DNA of 64,000 nucleotides from Gonocerus acuteangulatus. Taxonomy: Eukaryota > Arthropoda > Insecta > Hemiptera > Coreidae. The stretch spans positions 58,366,459 to 58,430,458 of the forward strand of contig OX328124.1 of NCBI GenBank assembly GCA_946811695.1, given 5' to 3'. Shown piece after piece: positions 22,781-33,849 of this stretch. The notes beneath the pieces are model-generated. The model searched no databases, was not told the origin of the DNA, and worked only from the letters and a program-made list of their open reading frames with translations. Position 1 is the stretch's first letter; each line of letters begins with the position of its first letter. Made by a program: the position numbers and the translations under genes.

Positions 22781-24487
22781 TTCATGTTTCAGTACACAAC
22801 GATCACGAAAATAAAAGTGGTCCAAATTTGTATTTATATTTATATATAGCACTAGTACTTCTAAAGTGACACAACTCAAAAATCGGTGTATTTCAGTTGT
22901 CTATGAAATGCATTGGTAAATATCTCTTTCATCAACCACCAAAACTGTATGTACTTAGCTTGAGAGCTTTTATGCTAGTCGGCACTTGTGTCACTCTTCC
23001 TGTCTTAATCCTATTCCCCCTACATAGGCAAGAGTGAAACATTTTTACTTGAGTCACTTTAGAAATACAAGTGCGATATATTATTTTCCGCATCTCATTT
23101 ACAATAGACCAAGGATTATTATTATTCTCCACTATTTTTAGGAAATCGCATATTTTTTGTTTTCTCGATAAGTTTAAATTTCTCCTTTAATATTTATCTC
23201 TAAAATATAAGATGAAATATAGTTGTTATCTCTAAAATTGAAGATCTGGAGGCAGTTTGAATTCACCATTGTAGAGTATCAAATTTCCTGTAAGAAGGTT
23301 AACTTTAGGTTTTGAAGAGTGCTGACAAAGGTTCTTTCCAATGCTTTGAAACAGAAAAGAAACAGGGATATGAAATGAATAAAACCCCTATGCCTCATAG
23401 TCACATTTCCTTCAAGTGTTGAAATCCCTCCAAAAACTTCCTTATACAATAAAGTTTCAGATGGTGTTGCCACACAATCTCAAGTTAACTATAATTTTGG
23501 TTCCTCAAAATTGGCCGAAAAGAGAAAAAATATGGATATGGACTTCGAAATGGAATTACCAAAATATGATTCTTGATAAAATAGGGAACGTTTCATGATA
23601 CCATTTAAACTAATTATTTTGTTTGTCTCACTGATAAAAATTACATCTTTTCACATGAGCTTAGTGGCCAACGTCAGACTTTATGAGATGAGATGGGTAG
23701 TGAATCTTCCAAATTGGTTTTTATTATCCAATTTAATGCAACGTTAGGGGACTTCATCGTCCTTCTTCAGCTATAATACTGCTTCATGCAATTATAGATA
23801 AATCTATACAACATGGCCCTAGATTTACCTATAATTATGAAGGAGGACAAAGATGTCCGAAACATTGCATTAAATTTGATAATAAAAAACAATTTGGAAT
23901 GTTCACTATCCATCTTTAATTCTACCCATCTCACATGAATATACCCTTCCACCATCTTCTTAACTTTCTTTAGTTTTATTTTCATTTTCTAAACTGATAA
24001 TGATGAAGTTGGTTTTCATTCTCTCACTCATAGGAGTTGGCAAAAAAAAAAAAAAATAAAAAAAAAATGAGCTAATGACAAACAATTTCATTTTGAAGGA
24101 CAAAGGGAGAGATCCACACTGTTACTCAGAGAATTCATGTCATTGAGACTAATTACATCTGCACTATGATATGGTACTCGGTTTTATTCAGGCTAGTTAT
24201 TAAATAGTTTTGTCTCTATTCATTGTTTTTGTCTTTTAATTCATAAGAAGGAATTTCCAAACAAAACTTGTTCTGAAACGTCTAGGTTTTAGAATTTTCC
24301 TTCTGGCAATAAAATTAATAATAAAGAAATGAGATGAAACTCAATTGATTCTTCCATTTTGACATAGGTAGTTTTATTTATAATAATGATTGATGATGAA
24401 TGTTGGAAGCATTTCATATAGAAATTAATTAACAATTATTAGCCTTGATATTTAACATTATTACTAATACTTGGTCATTAAAACTGT
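22781..24487. other. Intronic DNA; exon-like frame at 23405-23560
   Basis: A + strand frame from about 23410 to a TGA at 23557 has a protein-like run (VSDGVATQSQVNYNFGSSK, then KNMDMDFEMELPKYDS). It is preceded by a possible CCTTCAAG acceptor. It is not lipocalin-like and I cannot assign it. Two A-rich runs lie near 24042-24068. Confidence 0.3.
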
Positions 24488-24580
24488 CATATTAGCACAT
24501 CCCACCCTCCATGGGAGGTAACCTGCTTATGAGGTTGACTTCAAGACACAATCCGGAAGTGCCAATTAGAAAATTTTGCT
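24488..24580 (+). repeat. Dispersed repeat family R, degenerate
   Basis: TAGCACATCCCACCCTCCAT, GGGAGGTAACCTGCTTATGA and GACACAATCCGGAAGTGCC follow the family R order with substitutions. Confidence 0.45.
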
Positions 24581-24959
24581 TTTCTGAACCCATACATTAC
24601 AAAAAAAAAAAAAAAATCGGTGGTTTAAATTTGTATGTATATATATATGTACGGTATTCAATATATCATTTTTAATCAATAATGAATAAAAAAAAAAGTT
24701 CCGTTAGTTATTGAATGACGGAATAATGAATGAAAATATTATTCAGAATGAAATAACAATTTTATTCATTAGTCATTATTATATTTTTAAATATTTAAAA
24801 AATGGTAAATAATATCCTGAAAGCTATTATCTCCTTTTCTTATTTATATAGTAAAAAACCATCAACCAGACAAAAAAAAAAAAATAATGAAAAATATGGA
24901 ATTTCATTATCCATACTCTAGGCATTCGAATAAGGGAATAATAATCTACACTTTCCTCC

Positions 24960-25200
24960 ATGACAAGTCATTTGGAAAGGGGATTCATGATAGCCTTCCA
25001 GTTGTCTTTTCAAGCTTCTCCACCCTTGGCCATACTCCACCATGCAGGACCTTCTACTTCTGAAGATGTCGCTTCTTTTGACGTCATATGGTACTCATCC
25101 TATCACCAAGGTGGTTCATCTATTGTCTTTAAAGCGGAGAAGATGTCCTGCCCATTTCCATTTGTAAAGACACATCCTTTCCAATCCAGTTCCCTTTCTT
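24960..25200 (-). pseudogene. LINE ORF2 C-terminal remnant
   Basis: The - strand in shifting frames gives KWAGHLLRFKDNRWTT, then VPYDVKRS and WRSLKRQLEG. This is the order of the RT-distal part of RTE/jockey-like ORF2 (W.GH..R..D.RW......W.P...KR.RGRP..RW). It is frameshifted and not functional. The + strand open frame over the same bases is a shadow of it. Confidence 0.55.
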
Positions 25201-25255
25201 ATATCTTAGTGAAGAGATAGTCAACCATTGGGAATGAGAAGGTGTAGATGATTGG

Positions 25256-25368
25256 GTTCGGTCATTTGTTAAATAAAACTACTAATTTTATAACTAAAAT
25301 GTCAAAGGCAAAAACATATTAAACATTTTAGTCATAAAATATAGTTTTATTTAACAAATGACTGAACT
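25256..25368. repeat. Short foldback element, about 48-bp arms
   Basis: TTCGGTCATTTGTTAAATAA at the left and TTATTTAACAAATGACTGAA at the right, with the arms continuing through AAACTA.TAATTTTAT. This leaves only a short loop around 25305-25322. A near-complete hairpin of about 110 bp. Confidence 0.75.
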
Positions 25369-25904
25369 CTGATCATCAAATATCATTCCAATATCTGATC
25401 ATTAGATCTTGTCTTTCCTTTTAACATTTGTTTGATTTCTCTCTATTGAGTTCTGCCATACCTTCATTTTAATCATGTGGCTTCTGTATTGTTATTATAT
25501 AAAATATTAATAAAAATCATATGAACTGCAGATGGAAGGTTTAGATCTAGACTTGAGAATGCACGAGGAAGGACTTCGATCATATAATGTTATTGGATCA
25601 TGTCAGAAAGGGACCAAGCAACACTACCAACATTCCAAGAAAACTATCCTTTCGGATGATACTTACTGACATAATTATTATTTTCTGTTACAAATTATTA
25701 TTATTATTATAAATAAATTAAGGTATTTTTTTTTTTTCATTTCTGAAGAATGGAAATACAACTTAATTTCTTCTAAAAATTGGGCCCGGAACCTTTCTGA
25801 TTATAATGATCCAATTAAAGATCTACCTTTTCTAATAATATATATACAAAATTGTAATCGTTTTTTTTTTTTTTTTTTTGTTTTTAAAAATATTTTACCA
25901 TGCA

Positions 25905-26966
25905 CAGGGTGTCTACTACGTTTTTTAAAGCCAATTCGGTACGTTTTTGTGACATTTTCACGATTTGAAAAGAAAATTTCATGGCCATTAAAAAGAAAAT
26001 AATATCAATCATAAAGCATAAGCCTTAACTAATAGATTAAAATTATTTGTAATCTTACATGGATTACCATGATATCTATAAGCTTACAATTTTTACATAC
26101 ATATATTTAAACAATTAATAAGACTGCATAAAATGTACATCTTATGTTAGAGAGGATAGTTATATTAATTTTAGAAGTGAAGAAATGATTATACTAAAAA
26201 TTTTACAATTACTATAGAATTAGCAGCCTCAAAAACATCGAACAATGATAGCAGAATTCAAAATTTCTAAAAATAATACTAACTAAATATTTATTGTCAA
26301 AGTACACAATTTAGTTAATTATTGTGTACAGAATTTCAATTTTTAAGTCTGCATATATTTAAAAAATGTATAATTGATATGTGGGGCGAGGTTAGCTCAG
26401 TGGACTAATAAGTTGGAGGACCTGAGTTCAAATCCCGAGCAAGCACTGACGAATTTTTCTTCTAGTATCTTCGTTCTTGGGTTGAATTCGGCCTCCCTGA
26501 CCATCCCTAGGCCAACCCAGCCTTTAATTAATTTAATAATGGGTACCTTGGGTGCTAATGACTTTAGCAGTCGAAGCAGAAAGGGGAAAATCAGGCGGTC
26601 GGAGCATAGTACTGTCCGCACTATCTCCCTAGTGTGCCGTATGGTCATGAATCAGATACCTCTATAGTATCTGCACCTCAGGGCCCTCTTGGCCTGTTAC
26701 GGGACTGATTTTTTTTTTTTTTTATAATTGATATGTAAATGCTATAACAAAGGAATCTCACAGAGGAAGGGGGTGGGAGAGGCAGATAAAATTGCGTTGT
26801 CATACAAAAACGGCAACAATTACAAATGCGCCCACGTACCGGCTCTTACATTAGACTCTGAAATTCCGCTAGAAACTGAAATTTTGTGACTAGGTTTCAA
26901 AATTCATGACTTTTTCGTGCCTTATTTTCAAGACATTCGTGACTTTTTCGTGCAGTAGACACCCTG
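25905..26966. mobile_element. TIR element, CAGGGTGTCTACT ends, with nested SINE
   Basis: CAGGGTGTCTACT at 25905 and AGTAGACACCCTG ending at 26966 are perfect 13-bp inverted termini, and ACGxxxxxGTGAC/GTCACGAA-type motifs continue inward. ATGCA flanks both ends (25900-25904, 26967-26971). CAGGG termini resemble hAT elements, but an 8-bp duplication is not clear. No transposase ORF. The SINE at 26383-26722 is inserted inside. Confidence 0.7.
26383..26722 (+). mobile_element. tRNA-derived SINE (family A), complete, 14-bp target duplication
   Basis: The tRNA-like head (GGGGCGAGGTTAGCTCAGTGG, B box GAGTTCAAATCCC) is followed by a 260-bp body and a poly(T) end. TATAATTGATATGT is repeated exactly at 26369-26382 and 26723-26736. 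The T-rich and not A-rich 3' end is unusual for a tRNA SINE. Copies: 57572-57908, 3396-3620, 21228-21480 (inverted). Confidence 0.9.
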
Positions 26967-27933
26967 ATGCATATGTTGTCGCATGAATCACTTTTATTTG
27001 TAAGAAACTTAGCAAAGCATATTTTAAGTTTACAGGAGAATGGGTCGAAGTTGAGAGGTCATTTTATTTGTTCGAATCTTCAACATCATGCACCAAACTA
27101 AATTTTACTACATTCCAAAATGACACAATGAAGGTTGAGGTCCAGTACAAAGTGCCATGGTAATATCCTAAATTACTTCATTAACTAGATCCATAAGTAT
27201 TTATTAATTGAGAAAATAGGCCAAAATTATAGGTAGATCTCTAGAGAAAACATAAAGCTTCTAATATCTCGCTCTGCCATAAATAAATTAAAAAAATCTA
27301 TATATTTTAGTGGAAAGAAAAAATAAGGTGAGTAATCAATGCATCAGCAAATAATAATTGGGCTATATGAGTCATCCATGTCCAAAAGGACCCATGTCCA
27401 GGATACAGGTCCAGAACGGTCCATGTCCAAAATATTATTTACTTTTTCTTAAAAACTATTGTGGTAAAAGGGTAAAACATCATGGAACCCTGTGTAGTAA
27501 ACCAATGCCCTTTAAAAAAACAAAACTGTCAACGGAAATTAAAAACATTAGATCCTGTAACAGGTTTTTTTTCGTTTCTTCAATGGTTTTTTTCGTAGCT
27601 TTCATGGATATAGCTCCTTTTGGAAAAGGATGACTCATATCTAACATATCATAAAGTAGGTATATATGAAATAAAGTTAAACAAAACTTCATAAATAAAT
27701 AAATGATGCTATTAATGACCCCCCAATGCCTAGAAAGGCAGCTTAATCTTAAAAATTATCAAGGGTAGAATGCAATACTCGTTAAAAAATCTCACATTAG
27801 CCTAAAAAATAAACATCAGGCAGATTTTAAGGAAGTGTTGGTGATCTCAAAGTCCATTATATTTTCTTCGCCTAGAATTATCTTATTCAACAAAATATTG
27901 CAATTTTCTGATGATGAATTTAAAGAGAAAGTA
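26967..27933. other. Intronic DNA, no gene recognised
   Basis: 27358-27640 contains a GGACCATGTCCA-type short repeat (several CCATGTCCA words) but no domain. Confidence 0.35.
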
Positions 27934-28651
27934 CCAGGTCATTCAAAAAGTCCTGTCGTTTTTTTGGGGGAAATTATAAATAAATAAATATTTTCAAATA
28001 ATCACCTTTATTCATCAAAATATCCACCGTTACAGTCGGTAACCTTCTCCCAACGAGATGGTAAAGCCCAAATTCCTTCCTTAAAAAACTATTGATTTTT
28101 ACTGCAAAAATAAGTGGTCAGTTCGTGAATTAGGTTGTCACGGTCTTGAAAACATTTCTGTCTCAGATTGTTGTCGAGATCTCTGAATAGGTGATAATCA
28201 GTGGGTGACAGGTCAGGGGAATATGGTGGGTGAGGCAAAACTTCCCAGCCTATTTCTGTCAATTTTTCAAATTTCTGTCAATTTTTCAAATTTCTGTCAA
28301 TTTTTCAAATTTCTGTCAAAAATTGACAGAAATAGGCTGGGAAGTTTTGCCTCACCCACCATATTCCCCTGACCTGTCACCCACTGATTATCACCTATTC
28401 AGAGATCTCGACAACAATCTGAGACAGAAATGTTTTCAAGACCGTGACAACCTAATTCACGAACTGACCACTTATTTTTGCAGTAAAAATCAACAGTTTT
28501 TTAAGGAAGGAATTTGGGCTTTACCATCTCGTTGGGAGAAGGTTACCGACTGTAACGGTGGATATTTTGATGAATAAAGGTGATTATTTGAAAATATTTA
28601 TTTATTTATAATTTCCCCCAAAAAAACGACAGGACTTTTTGAATGACCTGG
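27934..28651. mobile_element. Foldback mariner derivative made of two inverted 3' halves
   Basis: 718-bp palindrome flanked by TA on both sides (27932-27933, 28652-28653). Arms of about 325 bp start CCAGGTCATTCAAAAAGTCC. The loop is a short tandem repeat of about 19 bp (TTTCTGTCAATTTTTCAAA). Each arm encodes the C-terminal end of a mariner transposase. On the right arm (+) this is LPHPPYSPDLSPTDYHLF through WALPSRWEKV...NGGYFDE and a stop at 28577. It includes the third catalytic Asp (SPTDYHLF) but neither the first two Asp residues nor the HTH domain. It cannot encode a full transposase. Confidence 0.85.
28220..28325. repeat. Short tandem repeat in the palindrome loop
   Basis: At least three units of about 19 bp (ATTTCTGTCAATTTTTCAA) lie between the mariner arms. 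The last is followed by an inverted AAAATTGACAGAAA, so the loop is itself partly self-complementary. Confidence 0.8.
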
Positions 28652-28769
28652 TAGAATCTTTCTTGTTCGCATTTTAAATAAATAATAATTTAATTATATT
28701 TATTTTATTTAAATAAAGTAACAAGTATTAATAATGAATTTTCATAATAGCAATGTATTTACTTTTAAG

Positions 28770-28972
28770 GAGAGGCACATCAAGTGTATCTTCATATGTT
28801 GTCAAAGATGTTTCGTCAACCCCAGGTGTTTTCAACATGGTTCTGGCTAGCAATTTACCCTCAATGATAGCCAGGCTTGCTCCCGGCAGTGGAAAGTATA
28901 TCGTTGTAGACACTGACTACAAAGACTTTGCTTTGATATATTCTTGCACAGATCTGAGGCTAGTGCATGCAG
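28770..28972 (+). CDS. Lipocalin (apolipoprotein D-like), barrel exon
   Basis: Bounded by acceptor TACTTTTAAG and donor G|GTAAAT. It enters at codon position 3 and leaves after position 1. It encodes about 67 residues, RGTSSVSSYVVKDVSSTPGV onwards, with GKYIVVDTDYKDFALIYSC near the end. The TDY...A..YSC motif is the second structurally conserved region of lipocalins, with the Cys that normally bonds to the N-terminal Cys. It follows by 118 bp a mariner palindrome and is therefore a surviving exon in a repeat-filled gene. The acceptor could alternatively be a few bases downstream. Confidence 0.85.
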
Positions 28973-29721
28973 GTAAATAATAACATATTAAATATTATAA
29001 CAACGTGAGAAAAATTAAATTTAGGAAAAAATGAGAATCGAGTAAATAACTGCATTCTTTATGAGACATATCATTTCTGAATTTGTGTATGTCGGAGGGT
29101 TTACTCTCATTTAAACCAATCTTTTCAAAATTTGTGTTGTGCATCTCTCTAAGACTCTAAAATTCATTAGCCCCTTTTTAAAATCACACAATATATAATA
29201 TTATAAAATTAAATTAATAACGTGGTATGATAATTTTTGTTGACACAGCTCCAATCGTTGACAGTTCCAGAAAATCACACTGATTTTTCACAATTGTGAT
29301 TTTCTTCGATTCACTCTGTGTTAGATCAGAACGCTGCCAGCACAAGAAACAATAGCTCTTAGATCGGAGTAGTAATTCAACATCCAAACATTTTATTTTA
29401 TAGTATTACTTTATTGCATATTTGGTTTTCATATTGGCCATATTTTCTCCAAAGATTCAGTGAATTAGCACAAAATCCATTTCATTTGAAATAATTTTCA
29501 ACTGGGCTCACTAAACCCTACCCCACTTAGCTTCAGAATTCATACAAGGATTGAACAGTCATTTAGGAATGATGCTCATAAAAACAATAAAAATTTATAT
29601 GTATTTTTCTTAAAACTACTTTCAAGAAAAATGACTAGAATTTCATTAATTGGATCAATTGCAAATGTTGACATTTGCTTCCTAATTAAATATTCTATTA
29701 AAGTACATAGCTTTATTTATA
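28973..29721 (+). other. Lipocalin intron, upstream part
   Basis: AT-rich intron with no gene or ordered repeat, before the palindrome at 29722. Confidence 0.5.
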
Positions 29722-31849
29722 AAGGGTGTCCCAAATAAGACGGCTCAAACTAATATTGCGGCCAAACGGTTGGTCTGAGAAAAAAATGTCAGAGGTAAAA
29801 GTTGTAGGGTTTGACCTAAGCTTTCTAAATATATTGATTATTTAACATATTGACTGCGCATGTGCGCTCGGCGCTAGATGAAATGTTGGGGTTAGCAGAT
29901 GACCCCTATTATTATGCACATCATTTTAAAGGGAATTAAAAAACAAACCCTTTGCTGCGAACCGCACTTCGATATCTTTAAAATCAACTGAGTATCGGGC
30001 GATTAAAATTTTATTGTTTTAAATTAAAAAGATTTTTTGGAGGCACTTACGGAGGTCGGTTATGAATGTGTGATACATGACTTTGAAGTATTTTTTCCTC
30101 AACTTTCTGAAAAAAATATGGCCGATCCTCGAAAAGAAATATTTTTCCTTATAACTTTAATAAAATTAAAAATAAGGCATATTTTTTAAGTATTTAGTCT
30201 TTAGGGATTAACTAAGCTAAATCTCATCAATCATGTTATCTATCTAATCCTTTGGATCCGATATTCCTTAATGGATTAGGGTTCATTATTTTGCTTTTGT
30301 TCATTATTAGTGTAATATTCACTTTCAACCATGAAATTCACATGTTGTGAGATTGTGGATATGATTATTTTTTTCGGGGAGTGTAGACGTAAAGCTCGGA
30401 TGGCTGCTCGACTTTACGCGCAGTATTACCCAAACCAAGTTCATCCTTCTTACAAAACGATTTTGCGCCTGGTGTCAAATGCCCGACAAGGACATTTCTC
30501 TTTCACCAGAAGACATCGTTGAAAATAACGAAAAAAAGGGTATTCATGAGGAATGTTCTCTTCAGTGATGTAGCCACATTCGTAAGTGATGGAATAGCTC
30601 ACATAATTAGGCCATGAATAACCCTCACTGGATGAGGCAGCTGGACCACCAGCAATCCCGCACCAAACGTTTACTGACCACCGGGTCAGTAAACGTTTGG
30701 TGCGGGATTCTGGGCATTAAAATTATTGGCCCTGATTTTTTGGAAGGTCCTGTATCAGGGAATGCTTACAGGACATTCATCTTGGATCGATTTCCAGAGT
30801 TCAGGGAAACCTTTCCACTAGAGACAAGACATACAATGTGGTTCCAGCATGATGGTTGTCCAGCCCATTATCTTCAACGATGTCTTCTGGTGAAAGAGAA
30901 ATGTCGGGCGTTTGACACCAGGCGCAAAATCGTTGGCGGAAATAATCATATCCACAATCTCACAACATGTGAATTTCATGGTTGAAAGTGAATATTACAC
31001 TAATAATGAACAAAAGCTTAATAATGAAACAAAATTTTTTCATTATTTTCAACGATGTCTTCTGGTGAAAGAGAAATGTCCTTGTCGGGCATTTGACACC
31101 AGGCGCAAAATCGTTTTGTAAGAAAGATGAACTTGGTTTGGGTAATACTGCGCGTAAAGTCGAGCAGCCATCCGAGCTTTACGTCTACACTCCCCGAAAA
31201 AAATAATCATATCCACAATCTCACAACATGTGAATTTCATGGTTGAAAGTGAATATTACACTAATAATGAACAAAAGCAAAATAATGAACCCTAATCCAT
31301 TAAGGAATATCGGATCCAAAGGATTAGATAGATAACATGATTGATGAGATTTAGCTTAGTTAATCCCTAAAGACTAAATACTTAAAAAATATGCCTTATT
31401 TTTAATTTTATTAAAGTTATAAGGAAAAATATTTCTTTTCGAGGATCGGCCATATTTTTTTCAGAAAGTTGAGGAAAAAATACTTCAAAGTCATGTATCA
31501 CACATTCATAACCGACCTCCGTAAGTGCCTCCAAAAAATCTTTTTAATTTAAAACAATAAAATTTTAATCGCCCGATACTCAGTTGATTTTAAAGATATC
31601 GAAGTGCGGTTCGCAGCAAAGGGTTTGTTTTTTAATTCCCTTTAAAATGATGTGCATAATAATAGGGGTCATCTGCTAACCCCAACATTTCATCTAGCGC
31701 CGAGCGCACATGCGCAGTCAATATGTTAAATAATCAATATATTTAGAAAGCTTAGGTCAAACCCTACAACTTTTACCCCTGACATTTTTTTCTCAAACCA
31801 ACCGTTTGGCCGCAATATTAGTTTGAGCCGTCTTATTTGGGACACCCTG
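29722..31849. mobile_element. Giant foldback mariner-like element, 816-bp arms
   Basis: Two arms, 29722-30537 and 31034-31849, are reverse complements with no indels (paired positions always sum to 61571) and only a few mismatches. They carry AGGGTGTCCCAAATAAGACG ends and TA on both flanks. Each arm encodes the N-terminal HTH part of an insect mariner-like transposase (ECRRKARMAARLYAQYYPNQ...). The 500-bp centre holds the middle of the protein, WCGILGIKIIGPDFLEG to MWFQHDGCPAHY, with one catalytic Asp in the QHDGCPAH motif, then duplicated arm pieces (30870-31010). No complete transposase can be read. Confidence 0.85.
30648..30704. repeat. Perfect 26-bp stem hairpin in the centre of the palindrome
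   Basis: AATCCCGCACCAAACGTTTA continuing CTGACC is followed after ACCG by its exact reverse complement. It is a second, younger foldback within the larger one. Confidence 0.85.
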
Positions 31850-31850
31850 T

Positions 31851-32244
31851 ATATCTGTACCCGTGAGGTAAAGGACACCATGTCACATATTTGTTATTGT
31901 TCAGGAAAGAAAATTTTTCATAAATTTTAATTATTAAAATTTGTTTCTTTGTTACCTATAGAAATAGTTTAAAGAAAATTGTTCATCTTTTTATTGGCAT
32001 TGATAGGTAATTGGAAGTACTGGTAATTGTCAAACAAAACAAAGTCCTCCACATGATGTCTTTTACCTCTAATGAAAACGGACATGATTTTATTTTGCAC
32101 CATCTTATCTTCGTTATTTATGGGACCAGGACATAGTGGCCTATAGAATTATATGGATTGAAAAATCCACATTAAGAAAATCTTGTTAAGTCAATTTAAT
32201 AAAAAAATGAACATGGTGTCCTTTACCTTCGGGGTACAGATATA
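31851..32244. mobile_element. MITE with about 35-bp TIRs, abutting the palindrome
   Basis: ATATCTGTACCCGTGAGGTA then AAGGACACCATGT at the left is mirrored by ACATGGTGTCCTTTACCTTC then GGGGTACAGATAT at the right. It begins at the same TA that closes the foldback element at 31849, so one inserted at the edge of the other. No ORF. Confidence 0.75.
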
Positions 32245-32349
32245 TTCTTAACTTTTCTTGTAAACAATTAACTATTTTTTTTTTAACCAAGAATCTTTTT
32301 TCTTTTTTTTTTCTTTTTTTTTCAAAAATGTTACTGTTCTAGAAAAAAT

Positions 32350-32402
32350 TATTTAAATTGTGCTAATGATCCTAGCAGTCGATGCACCCAAAAAAAAAAA
32401 AA
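32350..32402 (+). repeat. Truncated retroposon tail with poly(A)
   Basis: GTGCTAATGATCCTAGCAGT then CGATGCACCC and an A-run; same family as 14404-14452 (-) and 44135-44175. Confidence 0.55.
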
Positions 32403-32875
32403 ATGAACTTAAAGAAAAAACACTACATACTTCTAAAGTAAAAATTGTGTAGATTATACTCACTTTGTTCATTTAGCAGAAATCCTTAAGAATAAGAACT
32501 AGTTTTTTCAAATAAGGGTTTTCAAAAGTTTCTCGTGTCCCGCCATTTTATATTAAAATGATAATAAAAAAGTTGTTCATAGTTAAATATACATTATCCT
32601 GTAGATATAAATCCAATTCCTTCTGCCATAGCCATGAAATAAATTGTCCAAGTTATGCCTTCCTTTTACCTCTTGAATGGTGTTAAGTCCTAAATTCAGT
32701 GAAATTATAATAAGTGATCATAAAACAACCTTCTTTTCTTAGAAGAATTACTTACTTTATCAGTTTGACGAGTCATTTTTTTATTAATAAGAAAAAATAA
32801 ATTCTAAAAATTGTGATTTATAATTATATTAAAAATTGAATTAGATCTTTTATGGCTCTGTACTATTTGTTTCAG

Positions 32876-33006
32876 ATTTTATATGGGTCCTCGGGAGAAC
32901 TTCAGATATATCAGTGGATGCCAGAACGATAGTATATTCAACTCTTGACAAAAATAAAATAAATCGAGATAGACTTCTGCTGAGCCCAAACAGAGATTGT
33001 AGTTAA
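32876..33006 (+). CDS. Lipocalin (apolipoprotein D-like), last exon
   Basis: The acceptor TTTGTTTCAG at 32875 joins in phase with the G left by the exon ending at 28972. It encodes DFIWVLGRTSDISVDARTIV and then STLDKNKINRDRLLLSPNRD, C, S, stop (TAA 33004-33006). The W.L.R...S tract with the conserved Arg is the third lipocalin structurally conserved region, followed by the C-terminal helix and the terminal Cys expected to form the second disulfide. The three known exons give about 148 residues, leaving about 40-50 for the unfound exon against a usual length near 190. Confidence 0.85.
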
Positions 33007-33849
33007 AATTGAGAATATACAAAATTAAACCATAAAATACTTAAGTTCAAATTTCATTACAATATAAAAGTACATTAAAGGAAGAAACATCCTTGACAAA
33101 GTTCCTAATTATAAAACTTATAAAATTGTCGACAAAAATTTTCATGTTTAAATGAAATATGATATGTAAAAAAAATGGGTTCATTAAAGAATATATCTAA
33201 AAATATACCATTTTGATAATGTAGATCAGATGAAAATCAAACAATAAACAACCACAATATAATCAATTACGTCTTGAGTATACAATCATTTAATATTGAC
33301 AATAATTTCAACAGCTATGGAGCTAGGTTTAATTTATGTTTCACAATAAAGACTTTTTCTGAATTGTCAGGATCATATTTTTTGTCAGTAGTTATTAAAA
33401 AAATAGCTATTTAACAATTCAAGTAGAAGCAGCATAAAATTAATGAGAAAGTTGGTAGAATTACCTACACAAAAAATTCATCAATATGCCTCACTAATTC
33501 TGCCTCCAAATTTGCCAAAATCAAAAACCTTAGAGCTTTTAAGTTTTATATGGATAAAACTGTATGTACTTTTTTGTATATACACTTTTTACCCCTATCT
33601 TTCTAAAACTGTATTCATATCCATTCAATTCATTTTCAAAATATATGAAAAGATATTTCCCAATTTTGTTCACTCTTGATAGTACTTCAGGTTCTTTTGG
33701 AATAGAGAAAAAAAGAAGACAATTTTTCTATACTTACAGTTATTAACTGTAACTTTTAAAGGAACTCTTTCAAAAACCTTGGAATACCTTCACATCTAAA
33801 GCTTCATCAATACTATTTAAGTTAAAGGTGAGAGCGAGGAAGGATCAAT
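33007..33849. other. 3' flank of the lipocalin gene
   Basis: Likely holds the 3' UTR. AATAAA-type words occur (for example at 33244 and 33346). The first is a candidate poly(A) signal, but none can be singled out. No other gene seen. Confidence 0.4.

Larger units (their letters stand above)
13242..28769 (+). other. Lipocalin intron region, at least one exon missing
   Basis: About 15.5 kb separate exon 1 (phase 0) from the next recognised exon (entering at the third codon base). An exon of length 3n+2 with the GxW motif is expected here, but I saw no sequence matching it. The region is filled with the mobile elements listed separately. It could be that the exon is divergent, that it lies in a stretch I misread, or that the gene is broken. 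Confidence 0.6.

Noticed and set aside
24960..25220. 86-codon + strand open frame
   Set aside because: It overlaps a recognisable LINE ORF2 tail on the - strand, so the + frame is a shadow.
26383..26460. tRNA gene
   Set aside because: Only the A- and B-box regions are kept, the cloverleaf does not close and the sequence continues into a SINE body; the same holds for 10409-10480, 38756-38830 and 57572-57650.
30614..31121. Functional transposase gene
   Set aside because: Only the central third of the protein is present, embedded in an inverted-arm structure with duplicated pieces.
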